NCBI GenBank assembly: GCA_002317595.1
Contig: DCHL01000029.1
Coordinates: 1-23,946 of the forward strand
Source: Lachnospiraceae bacterium UBA1753
Lineage (GTDB): Bacteria; Bacillota; Clostridia; Lachnospirales; Lachnospiraceae
Length of the DNA stretch: 23,946 bases
Direction of reading: 5' to 3'
In this document: one piece after another, positions 1-6,467 of the stretch
How positions within the stretch are numbered: position 1 is the first letter of the stretch
Layout of the letters: each line of letters opens with the position of its first letter
Translations under genes and position numbers: made by a program
The notes under the pieces: generated by a model
The model's input: only the letters and a program-made list of their open reading frames with translations
Told to the model about the DNA's origin: nothing
Databases searched by the model: none

Positions 1-239
1 GTTGTCCACCATACTGTGTCCTTAGAGTTCTCATCCATAACGATGTACTTATCTTTAGGTGAACGTCCTGTGAACACACCAGTCATAACGTTAACTGTGT
101 CAAGCTCAGTATTCTGACCTACTTCGTAGCCCTCAAGACCAGCCTTGGTCTCCTCCTCGAAAAGGAGCTCATAAGAAGGGTTGTAAACGATCTCAGTGGT
201 TCCAGTGATGCCATACTTGGTTAAATCAATTGTTGCCAT
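1..239 (-). CDS. pckA: Phosphoenolpyruvate carboxykinase (ATP), N-terminal part, cut by window edge
   Basis: This is the first 79 or so residues of ATP-dependent PEP carboxykinase, a cytoplasmic enzyme that interconverts oxaloacetate + ATP and PEP + CO2 + ADP. The reading frame runs off the left edge without a stop. The diagnostic stretch is the family's N-terminal block TGVFTGRSPKDKYIV at residues 53-67, whose Arg belongs to the oxaloacetate/PEP site. The nucleotide-binding and metal-binding motifs lie outside the window. The ATG at 239 is preceded by an AGAGGT ribosome binding site at suitable spacing. In rumen and gut anaerobes the enzyme often runs in the carboxylating direction toward C4 acids; that direction is an inference here. 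A possible promoter with an inverted repeat lies just upstream. Confidence 0.93.
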   Translation of the reverse strand, partial: MATIDLTKYGITGTTEIVYNPSYELLFEEETKAGLEGYEVGQNTELDTVNVMTGVFTGRSPKDKYIVMDENSKDTVWWT

Positions 240-301
240 TTTGCATTTACCTCTTTTCTTTTAGATTATGATAAAGTTAATTTGTTAACACATACGCACA
301 T

Positions 302-330
302 AGAATACACCATTCTACGCGATAAACCAA
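302..330 (-). promoter_or_regulatory. Possible pckA promoter with overlapping inverted repeat
   Basis: On the minus strand a -35-like TTGGTT (330-325) and a -10-like TATTCT (307-302) are separated by 17 bases, placing a start near 295 and a leader of about 55 bases before the pckA ATG. The -10 sits inside a perfect 6-bp inverted repeat with a 5-base spacer, TAGAAT-acacc-ATTCTA (301-317), which could be an operator. Both boxes are only moderate matches, so this is tentative. Confidence 0.35.
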
Positions 331-387
331 CAACTTTTTTCAAAAATTATCAAAATAAATACATTATTAATAAAAGATTGTTATTTT

Positions 388-2202
388 TTATACAATTTCA
401 CATCTGCTGCGTAGGGGTGAGCACATTTTGGCAAGCCACTTACGCTCTTTTGAAGAAAGATACGGTTCTGTCTTCTCATATACAGTGCGGTGATACTCAT
501 CAATCTCTTCTATCTGGCGCTCATAAAGAAGCTCAAGATCAAGTCCGCGGTAATCCACGGGTACAAATGTGAGTGACTCAAATCCCATGAAGCTTCCAAA
601 CTCATTTTCCGTATCGTCACATACGAGAAGCGTATTCTCTGTTCTGATACCGAACTTATCCTTCACATACATGCCTGGCTCATCTGTAACAAGCATTCCT
701 GCCTTAAGCACGCCGTCATTATCTAAGGATGTGGGCCGGAACCTTATAGCCTGAGGTCCTTCATGAACACTGAGCCTGCATCCAACGCCGTGGCCGGTTC
801 CATGATTGAAATCCATTTCATGATTCCACAGCGGTCCTCTGGCAAGTATGTCAAGGTTACGGCCTGTGCACCCGGCATTCCATCTGGCATACATAAGGTC
901 AGCCCAGCCTGCAGCTACAAGAGTGAAGGCTTTTCGTTCTTCCTCAGATAATTCACCAACAACAATCGTTCTCGTTATATCCGTGGTTGCACACTTATAC
1001 TGTCCGCCTGAATCCACAAGTAGGAAACCCTTGCTCTCTATCGTGACAGGCTTCTCATATGAAGGTTCATAATGCGCCATCGCGGCATTGGGACCGTACG
1101 CTGAAATACAGGAGAATGAGTCCTCAAGATATCCATCAATCTTACGCCTGTATTTCTGAAGTCTGTCCGCAGCTTCCATCTCTGTTGTCTTCCCGATTTC
1201 AGCCTTTGTATCAAGCCAGCAGAGAAACTTAATGACAGCTACAGAATCCATAAGAAAATAGTGCCTAAGATTCTCAATCTCTCGCTTATTCTTTACAGCC
1301 TTTAACACGGATACAGGCGACTGCCTCTCGATTATTTTCGCTGCCCTTTTTGACACCAGCTCCTTAAGTGCGTAGTTTGTAGTGGACTTATCCACTATAA
1401 TCCTCTCCTTATTTCCCTCAGGAAGCTTTGCCTTCAGGAATTCCACAATTTCTTCATAGGGTTTAATACTAAATCCCGCCCCCTGCGCATAGAGCTTAAG
1501 CTTTTTACTAACGGCCATCTCCTGCACAAAAAGCACAGCCCTTTTCCTATCAATATATCCATAGGAAAATGCAACCTGGCTGTAGGGCACATCAGTACCG
1601 CGGACATTAAAGGTCCACATCACATCCGCAAGGTCTGTAAGAAGCAGCGCCGTCGCAGCTGCTGCCTTTATCTCCTTCCTTATTTTTCGAAGTTTACTGT
1701 CAAAAGCCTTGCCGCTAAGTTCCAACGGAAGAACTGTCAGCTTACCCGCAGCAAGCTCCGGCCTATCCTCATATATTGAAGAAATATAATCCTTATCATC
1801 AAGAAGAACCGCCTTTTTCTTGATACACACAGCCTTGATGGAATCACCAATCGCAGCAGGGACACACATCCCATCAAAAGCAAGGGTATTTCCCTTTTTC
1901 AGGACATCACCAAGCAGCTCGGAAAGTGTCTTTACGCCCTTTTCTCCCTGCCTCATGAGCATTACTTTCTCAATATCAAGTTCATGCTCCGCCTGGATAA
2001 AATATCTGCCGTCAGTCCACAGATACGCAGTATCCATTCCGACAAGCACCTTTGCGCTTCCGCCCGAGAACCCTGTCAGGAGCTTTACACCGCTATAGTA
2101 CTCACTTGTATATTCCGAGCCGTGAGGGTCACCCGTCATCAGCATATAGTAGTCGACATTGTCGGCTTTCATTTTTTTACGAAGCAGATCTAGTCTGTCC
2201 AT
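388..2202 (-). CDS. pepP: Aminopeptidase P family metallopeptidase (M24)
   Basis: This 604-residue cytoplasmic peptidase should remove an N-terminal residue preceding proline. The layout matches the long, three-part aminopeptidase P form: two creatinase-like N-terminal domains (about 1-130 and 150-300), the M24 pita-bread catalytic domain (about 310-545) and a C-terminal tail of about 60 residues. All five metal ligands expected for a two-metal M24 site are visible: D397 in LLVDSGG, D408 in TTDITRT, H471 in HGTGHGV, E508 in TDEPGMY and E522 in IRTENT. The ATG at 2202 follows a GAGGT ribosome binding site five bases upstream. The gene lies 56 bases behind the small membrane-protein gene on the same strand. 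No clear terminator separates it from pckA, so read-through is possible. Confidence 0.93.
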   Translation of the reverse strand: MDRLDLLRKKMKADNVDYYMLMTGDPHGSEYTSEYYSGVKLLTGFSGGSAKVLVGMDTAYLWTDGRYFIQAEHELDIEKVMLMRQGEKGVKTLSELLGDVLKKGNTLAFDGMCVPAAIGDSIKAVCIKKKAVLLDDKDYISSIYEDRPELAAGKLTVLPLELSGKAFDSKLRKIRKEIKAAAATALLLTDLADVMWTFNVRGTDVPYSQVAFSYGYIDRKRAVLFVQEMAVSKKLKLYAQGAGFSIKPYEEIVEFLKAKLPEGNKERIIVDKSTTNYALKELVSKRAAKIIERQSPVSVLKAVKNKREIENLRHYFLMDSVAVIKFLCWLDTKAEIGKTTEMEAADRLQKYRRKIDGYLEDSFSCISAYGPNAAMAHYEPSYEKPVTIESKGFLLVDSGGQYKCATTDITRTIVVGELSEEERKAFTLVAAGWADLMYARWNAGCTGRNLDILARGPLWNHEMDFNHGTGHGVGCRLSVHEGPQAIRFRPTSLDNDGVLKAGMLVTDEPGMYVKDKFGIRTENTLLVCDDTENEFGSFMGFESLTFVPVDYRGLDLELLYERQIEEIDEYHRTVYEKTEPYLSSKERKWLAKMCSPLRSRCEIV

Positions 2203-2258
2203 TTCACACCTCGCCCATGATGTAAGTAACGCAATAGATTTTTCTATTATTCCAAATA

Positions 2259-2645
2259 TTAAAACTTCTTATTGTTCTTCTTAATTGAAGAACCCCCCTT
2301 CGGCTCAAGGAAATTCTTCTGGGATTTCATTGCAATAAATCCATAACCGATAACAAGGATTGCGGATACAGATGTGGTTGCAAGTACGCACTTATCATAG
2401 TAATCAGTGGTTGAAAGAATTCTTGATGCTACGCCGCATACAATAAGCAGTACTCCAACAACACAGCTCCAGGGGAACATGACCTTGATGTAGTTCTGCG
2501 GTTCTGGAGCCTTATTCAGGTCAAGACCCTTGCTTATAAGACCGTTATCCGTAAGCGACCCTGTTGTCTTCATCTTGAAGGCCATGAACAAAAGGTATGC
2601 TCCAGCAAATATCTCAATCACATCAAGTAATAAATCGTAATCCAT
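2259..2645 (-). CDS. Small membrane protein of unknown function, three predicted helices
   Basis: I do not recognise this 128-residue protein. It has three hydrophobic segments long enough to span a membrane (about residues 5-24, 55-75 and 87-106), a 30-residue hydrophilic loop after the first, and a short Lys/Asn-rich tail, suggesting a small integral membrane protein with no soluble domain. The ATG at 2645 is chosen because GAAAGGAG lies at ideal spacing upstream; the open frame extends 15 codons further up, but no ribosome binding site precedes that start. It diverges from the CheY-like gene, and the two promoter regions overlap. pepP follows it on the same strand after 56 bases. Nothing here allows a function to be assigned. 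Confidence 0.75.
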   Translation of the reverse strand: MDYDLLLDVIEIFAGAYLLFMAFKMKTTGSLTDNGLISKGLDLNKAPEPQNYIKVMFPWSCVVGVLLIVCGVASRILSTTDYYDKCVLATTSVSAILVIGYGFIAMKSQKNFLEPKGGSSIKKNNKKF

Positions 2646-2684
2646 TTTTTTACTCCTTTCAGGTGAGTTATAGTTCGTTTTAAA

Positions 2685-2713
2685 TTGCAATTACACGAGG
2701 TTTATTATACAAT
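2685..2713 (+). promoter_or_regulatory. Promoter of the cheY-like / cheX-like unit
   Basis: TTGCAA (2685-2690) and TACAAT (2708-2713) are separated by exactly 17 bases. This is a reasonable sigma-A type promoter with an expected start near 2720 and a 45-base leader before the ATG at 2766. No flagellar sigma-28-type promoter was seen in the same stretch. Confidence 0.5.
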
Positions 2714-2732
2714 TATTTTATATTTTGTAACA
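2704..2732 (-). promoter_or_regulatory. Possible promoter for the small membrane-protein gene
   Basis: A perfect TATAAT lies on the minus strand at 2709-2704, about 58 bases upstream of the ATG at 2645. The -35 position 17 bases away holds TGTTAC (2732-2727), a poor match, so the promoter would lean on its -10. It overlaps by two bases the -10 of the plus-strand promoter driving the CheY-like gene. Confidence 0.35.
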
Positions 2733-2765
2733 GATAATATATTAATTGATTTTGGAGTGAATGTA

Positions 2766-3143
2766 ATGGCTGAAAACGATCTTAAAATTTTGATTTGTGA
2801 CGATTCTCTTCTTGCAAGAAAGAACCTTCGTGAGACACTTAAGACTTTAAATTGTCAGAACATTATTGAAGTTACTGATGGTCAGGCAGCAGTTGACACA
2901 TATAAGAGCGAGAATCCTGATATTGTATTTCTCGATATTGTAATGCCTGTCAAGGATGGTATTACCGCAGTCAAGGAAATCTGCGAGTACGATAGCAATG
3001 CTTATGTTGTCATGGTTTCTTCTGTTGGAACACAGTCACACCTTAAGGAAGCTATCAAGGCAGGTGCCAGCGACTTCATGCAGAAACCCGCAACAACTGA
3101 CCAGGTTAAAAATGTTGTAACACAGGCTATAACAAAGAGGTAG
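2766..3143 (+). CDS. CheY-like single-domain response regulator
   Basis: This 125-residue protein is a stand-alone receiver domain with no output domain. The CheY set is complete: acidic pocket D12-D13, phospho-acceptor D57 in FLDIVMP, the hydroxyl residue S85/S86 in MVSSVG and the conserved K107 in QKP. Single receivers of this kind carry a phosphate signal from a histidine kinase, typically CheA, to the flagellar motor or a phosphatase. The ATG at 2766 is chosen because GGAG lies eight bases upstream; an ATG 27 codons earlier keeps the frame but lacks a ribosome binding site and would add a non-homologous hydrophobic extension. The CheX-like gene follows after three bases, so the two are surely co-transcribed. 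It could be CheY itself or a paralogue; the sequence does not decide. Confidence 0.9.
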   Translation: MAENDLKILICDDSLLARKNLRETLKTLNCQNIIEVTDGQAAVDTYKSENPDIVFLDIVMPVKDGITAVKEICEYDSNAYVVMVSSVGTQSHLKEAIKAGASDFMQKPATTDQVKNVVTQAITKR

Positions 3144-3146
3144 ATT

Positions 3147-3578
3147 ATGTCTTATAAGGATATTTTTCTGGCTGAACTGGTTTTCAGCCTTGCTGAGCAT
3201 GTAAGCGAAGACGTAATTCCTCAGCCTACTATTCAGGTGCAGAGTCTTCCTTCTGAATGCCACATTAGTCAGCAGGTAACCGGTGACTGCTCTGCTGTCA
3301 CTGCTATATTTGGCGAGCACGATGCTCTTGCAGCGTTCGCCAGCCAATATGCCAAGTTTGAAGTTACTGACGATATTCTCGGCGAGATTCTTGCGGACTT
3401 TCTTAACATGAACAACGGCTCCTTTGTTGTATCACTCTCTGATACCTTTGAGGCAGAATGTTCACTTTCAGTTCCTGAGTTTTCAGACGGTGCCATCGTA
3501 CCACTTCTGAAGGATACCTATATCACTCCTGTTGAGTTTGATTATGGAACTGTGAATTTCGTTTTTTCCGAGATGTAG
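3147..3578 (+). CDS. CheX/CheC-like protein, probable partner or phosphatase of the CheY-like regulator
   Basis: This 143-residue soluble protein is tentatively placed in the CheC/CheX fold, whose members remove phosphate from CheY-P. The supporting feature is the block DFLNMNNG at 84-91, which lines up with the family helix written E-x-x-N-(M/I)-x-x-G. The catalytic Glu position would be Asp here (D84) and the Asn is kept (N87). A nearby Glu (E80) could be an alternative. The overall alternation of strands and helices and the length fit CheX. Its position three bases behind a CheY-like receiver supports a joint role. The assignment is an inference from a short motif and context; activity may be altered or lost. 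Confidence 0.55.
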   Translation: MSYKDIFLAELVFSLAEHVSEDVIPQPTIQVQSLPSECHISQQVTGDCSAVTAIFGEHDALAAFASQYAKFEVTDDILGEILADFLNMNNGSFVVSLSDTFEAECSLSVPEFSDGAIVPLLKDTYITPVEFDYGTVNFVFSEM

Positions 3579-3623
3579 TATTTCTGATACTTAATTTTTC
3601 CGAAATAATTTTTCCAGCAAAAA

Positions 3624-3654
3624 GGGCTGCCAGGTCTATTCCGACCGGCAGCCC
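3624..3654. terminator. Bidirectional intrinsic terminator between the cheX-like gene and thrC
   Basis: GGGCTGCC-a-GGTC (3624-3636) pairs with GACC-GGCAGCCC (3643-3654), giving twelve base pairs with a single bulged A and a six-base loop. On the minus strand the stem is followed directly by TTTTT, ideal for stopping thrC transcripts. On the plus strand a T-rich tail (TCATTTTATTTT) follows and serves the chemotaxis pair. Confidence 0.9.
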
Positions 3655-3671
3655 TCATTTTATTTTCGATA

Positions 3672-5162
3672 TTACAGTCCGAGGAACTCTCTTACTGTCT
3701 TCTCAAGGTCAGCGACCTCACTGATGTGATCATGTCTCACAGGCGCAGTCCTGATTTCCTCAATAGCGTTAGGAACTGCAACATTGCCAATTCTTGAAAG
3801 CTCATCAACAAGCTCAAAATCACCCTTCTCATTATATGCAGGGTCAATAGCTGTCATGACGGCTCTGGTAAACTTGAAAGGTGATGCTGTGGAAGCAATA
3901 ACTGTCTTCTTGGTATCTCCTGTCTCAGCCACAAAGCTGTCATAAGCATTTGCTGCCACTGCAGTATGTGTGTCGATGATATATCCTGTATCCTTATACA
4001 GTGCACTGATCTTATCAGCGGTCTCATCCTCTGTAGAATATGAGCCATAGAAATCATCAAGCTTTGCAGCCATTTCCTCAGTAATCTCATACTTACCCTC
4101 AGAGTTAAGTGCTGCCATTAATTCCTTATTCTTCTCTGCGTCATTACCTGCAATGTGATAGATAAGTCTCTCAAGGTTTGAAGAGATAAGTATATCCATT
4201 GATGGCGATGTTGTCAGGATAAAGTCACGGTTCCTGTCGTATACACCTGTGTCAAAGAAATCAAATAATACCTTGTTCTCGTTGGAAGCGCAGATAAGTC
4301 TGTCAATGGGAAGACCCATGTTCTTAGCGTAATATGCTGCAAGAATATTACCAAAGTTTCCTGTAGGAACAGTAACGTTAATCTTCTCGCCCTCTTCAAT
4401 CTCACCCTCTGCAAGCAGCTTAGCATATGCGTAAACATAGTAAGCAATCTGAGGAACAAGTCGGCCAATGTTGATCGAGTTGGCAGATGAGAACTGGAAG
4501 CCCTTGGCATCAAGTTCTGCCGCAAATTCCTTATCACCAAAAATCTTCTTTACACCAGTCTGGCAGTCATCGAAGTTGCCATGAACGCCAACAACGTATG
4601 TATTATCACCCTTCTGGGTAACCATCTGCTTCTCCTGAATTGGAGATACACCATTCTTGGGATAGAATACAACAATTCTTGTACCCTCGACATCAGCAAA
4701 CCCTGCAAGTGCAGCCTTTCCTGTATCGCCTGAAGTAGCTGTAAGAATGACAATATCATTCTTGACATCATTCTTCCTTGCAGAAGTAATCATTAAATGA
4801 GGCAGAATAGAAAGCGCCATATCCTTAAATGCAATAGTTGAACCGTGGAAAAGTTCAAGATAATATGCACCGCCGGCCTTAACAAGAGGAGCAATCTCCT
4901 GCGTATCAAACTTGCTGTCATAAGCTCTATTGATACAGTTCATGAGCTCATCCTCAGTAAAATCTGTAAGGAATTCCTTCATTACTGTGTAAGCAACCTG
5001 CTGGTAGTTCATGCCTTTAAGCTCTGAGAGTGAAACAGAGAGTTTGGGAAGGCTTGTTGGAACAAATAATCCACCGTCATCTGAAAGACCCTTAAGGATT
5101 GCCTGTGAGGCCAGTACCTTTACCGACGAATCACGTGTACTTGTATAAAATAATTCTGCCAT
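3672..5162 (-). CDS. thrC: Threonine synthase
   Basis: This PLP enzyme converts O-phosphohomoserine to threonine, the last step of threonine synthesis, in the cytoplasm. The protein is 496 residues from the second of two adjacent ATGs (5162), which sits six bases behind GAGGAG; the first ATG (5165) would leave only three. The family N-terminal domain (FYTSTRDSS, then GLSDDGGLFVP) is followed by the PLP-lysine motif HGSTIAFKDMALS with K113, the TATSGDTGKAA phosphate-binding loop near 141-151 and the PTGNFGN loop in the C-terminal half. The length matches the longer bacterial/yeast type. It has its own promoter and a strong terminator and appears monocistronic; no thrB or homoserine dehydrogenase gene is adjacent. 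No T-box or leader peptide is visible in the short leader. Confidence 0.96.
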   Translation of the reverse strand: MAELFYTSTRDSSVKVLASQAILKGLSDDGGLFVPTSLPKLSVSLSELKGMNYQQVAYTVMKEFLTDFTEDELMNCINRAYDSKFDTQEIAPLVKAGGAYYLELFHGSTIAFKDMALSILPHLMITSARKNDVKNDIVILTATSGDTGKAALAGFADVEGTRIVVFYPKNGVSPIQEKQMVTQKGDNTYVVGVHGNFDDCQTGVKKIFGDKEFAAELDAKGFQFSSANSINIGRLVPQIAYYVYAYAKLLAEGEIEEGEKINVTVPTGNFGNILAAYYAKNMGLPIDRLICASNENKVLFDFFDTGVYDRNRDFILTTSPSMDILISSNLERLIYHIAGNDAEKNKELMAALNSEGKYEITEEMAAKLDDFYGSYSTEDETADKISALYKDTGYIIDTHTAVAANAYDSFVAETGDTKKTVIASTASPFKFTRAVMTAIDPAYNEKGDFELVDELSRIGNVAVPNAIEEIRTAPVRHDHISEVADLEKTVREFLGL

Positions 5163-5201
5163 CATAATCTCCTCTTTTTGTTACATGAAATAATCCTATA
5201 G

Positions 5202-5230
5202 ATATTAGCACATATTTTTTTCTCTATCAA
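5202..5230 (-). promoter_or_regulatory. thrC promoter
   Basis: TTGATA (5230-5225) and TAATAT (5207-5202) are spaced by 17 bases on the minus strand. Transcription would start near 5195, giving a leader of only about 33 bases, too short for a T-box or riboswitch. The -35 box directly abuts the T-tract of the terminator of the upstream hydrolase gene. Confidence 0.65.
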
Positions 5231-5233
5231 GAA

Positions 5234-5270
5234 AAAGCTATCACCCAGGCGAAAACCCAGCGATAGCTTT
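5234..5270 (-). terminator. Intrinsic terminator of the SleB-like hydrolase gene
   Basis: AAAGCTATC (5234-5242) and GATAGCTTT (5262-5270) form a nine-base-pair stem with a 19-base loop. On the minus strand the stem runs into TTTTTC. It lies about 70 bases beyond the hydrolase stop codon. Confidence 0.75.
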
Positions 5271-5340
5271 GTACTCAAAATACTGATTGATGTGGTATGC
5301 TCCGCATTACAGGATACAGTAATGATCCTAAATTACAGAA

Positions 5341-6225
5341 TTAGTAATAGAACATGTGATGTCCATACACAAATGCAAGTGTCTTATGTCCCCATGAACT
5401 TGAAGAACGAGTACTCTTGAATGAATAGCATCCAACGGCATTATTCTCTCCGGCAAGCGCACGGTCAACGGCCATAATAGTCTCAGCAGTCGGAACCGCT
5501 CTTGCAAATGAACCATTCCTATATGGCGTAAACTGTCCTCTCTGTGATACAACTCCAGAGATTGTATTAGGATATGAAGGGCTTGCTACGCGGTTGAGCA
5601 CAACATTGGCTACCATCATCTTGCCAATAAGTCCTTCATTGGGAGCCTCTGCCTGAACAATCTTGCAAAGGGCAAGGTACTCAGCATCAGAAAGGCCGCT
5701 TGTGTTAGTCTGCTCAGTAGTCTGAGCAGGTGCAGGCTCTACTACAGGAGTCTTCTCGACAACAGGAGTCTCCTCTACTGCGGGTGTCTCCTCTACTGCA
5801 GAAATCTCCTCAGCTACAGGTGTATCTTCTACTACTGCATCGTCATTTGCAGACTCTGAAGCTGTCTGCAAAGCAGCAGGCTGTTCAGCAACTTCAGTTT
5901 CTTCTGAAGCCTCAGTCTCAGCAGTTACTTCTTCAGGTGTTTCGGTTTTATCTGTATCTTCATCAGTTGCCTTTACCTCAACATCATCGATATCGAAGTA
6001 ATCCTTGTAGATCTCCATTGCCTTGTCAGTATTACCATCCTTGACAGCATCTACGAATTCATCATTATCCTCTTCAGAGAGAACAAACTCTCCAGCCTTA
6101 ACGCTGGTGATAAAAGTTTCGAATTTAACATTTTCCGCCATTACGCTTACTGTACCAAACATCATTACAAGCACAGCTGCAAATACGAACATCAATCCAA
6201 ATTTTTCAAATACGTTTTTTCTCAT
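5341..6225 (-). CDS. Secreted SleB-type cell wall hydrolase
   Basis: This 294-residue protein is exported and should cleave peptidoglycan. A signal peptide is clear: MRKNVFEKF, a hydrophobic stretch at about 10-28, and a likely cleavage after VMA at residue 30. Residues 31-90 form a small acidic region, 91-175 a Glu/Thr/Pro/Val-rich linker, and 178-294 the Hydrolase_2 (SleB/CwlJ-type) domain beginning LSDAEYLALCKIVQAEA, with E193 at the position of the SleB catalytic Glu. In spore formers such domains degrade cortex, but similar secreted proteins occur in vegetative cells and no germination gene is nearby, so a role in wall turnover is more likely. It is monocistronic, with its own promoter and terminator. 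Confidence 0.88.
   Translation of the reverse strand: MRKNVFEKFGLMFVFAAVLVMMFGTVSVMAENVKFETFITSVKAGEFVLSEEDNDEFVDAVKDGNTDKAMEIYKDYFDIDDVEVKATDEDTDKTETPEEVTAETEASEETEVAEQPAALQTASESANDDAVVEDTPVAEEISAVEETPAVEETPVVEKTPVVEPAPAQTTEQTNTSGLSDAEYLALCKIVQAEAPNEGLIGKMMVANVVLNRVASPSYPNTISGVVSQRGQFTPYRNGSFARAVPTAETIMAVDRALAGENNAVGCYSFKSTRSSSSWGHKTLAFVYGHHMFYY
5743..5796 (-). repeat. Three tandem 18-base coding repeats in the hydrolase linker
   Basis: The linker encodes three consecutive six-residue units, VEETPA, VEETPV and VEKTPV (residues 144-161), each from an 18-base repeat; looser copies flank them. Acidic proline-rich repeats of this sort are wall-spanning spacers and may vary in copy number between strains. 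Confidence 0.7.
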
Positions 6226-6282
6226 AAAAAATAATTCCTCATTTGCTCTTAAAATGAAACACCTAGAGCACTTACAATGGTA

Positions 6283-6311
6283 ATATTAACATAATAATTG
6301 CCAAATGTTAA
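6283..6311 (-). promoter_or_regulatory. Promoter of the SleB-like hydrolase gene
   Basis: TTAACA (6311-6306) and TAATAT (6288-6283) are 17 bases apart on the minus strand, with a start expected near 6276 and a leader of about 50 bases. The 242-base divergent gap to the AP2 gene is AT-rich and holds this promoter, the plus-strand promoter at 6376 and an 11-base direct repeat TTAACATAATA (6286-6296 and 6362-6372). No other structure was seen in it. Confidence 0.55.
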
Positions 6312-6375
6312 GAAATTATTACATATCTGATGTTTTTTGTAAGACTTTCACAACGTTTTTGTTAACATAATAGTT

Positions 6376-6404
6376 TTGAAATTGTGTAATTTTAATGGTA
6401 TATT
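6376..6404 (+). promoter_or_regulatory. Promoter of the AP2/HNH-like gene
   Basis: TTGAAA (6376-6381) and TATATT (6399-6404) are separated by exactly 17 bases, a good housekeeping-type promoter. Transcription would start near 6411, leaving a leader of about 57 bases before the ATG at 6468. Confidence 0.65.
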
Positions 6405-6467
6405 TAGTGAAAAAGAGACCAAAAGTGGGGATTATGCCCTATATTTAGTTTGGAAATGGAGAAAAAA

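Noticed and set aside
2233..2248. AATAGA-TTTT-TCTATT hairpin between the small membrane-protein gene and pepP
   Set aside because: The stem is short and AT-only with no T-tract on the minus strand, so it is unlikely to terminate transcription.
2685..2765. 27-codon upstream extension of the CheY-like protein
   Set aside because: It overlaps the promoter, lacks a ribosome binding site and adds residues unlike any receiver N-terminus.
3854..4771. Several open frames antisense or shifted within thrC
   Set aside because: They are shadows of a well-conserved gene, rich in Leu/Arg/Met/Ser artefacts, with no ribosome binding sites.
5166..5230. T-box or threonine leader upstream of thrC
   Set aside because: The predicted leader is only about 33 bases, with no specifier loop or attenuator hairpin.
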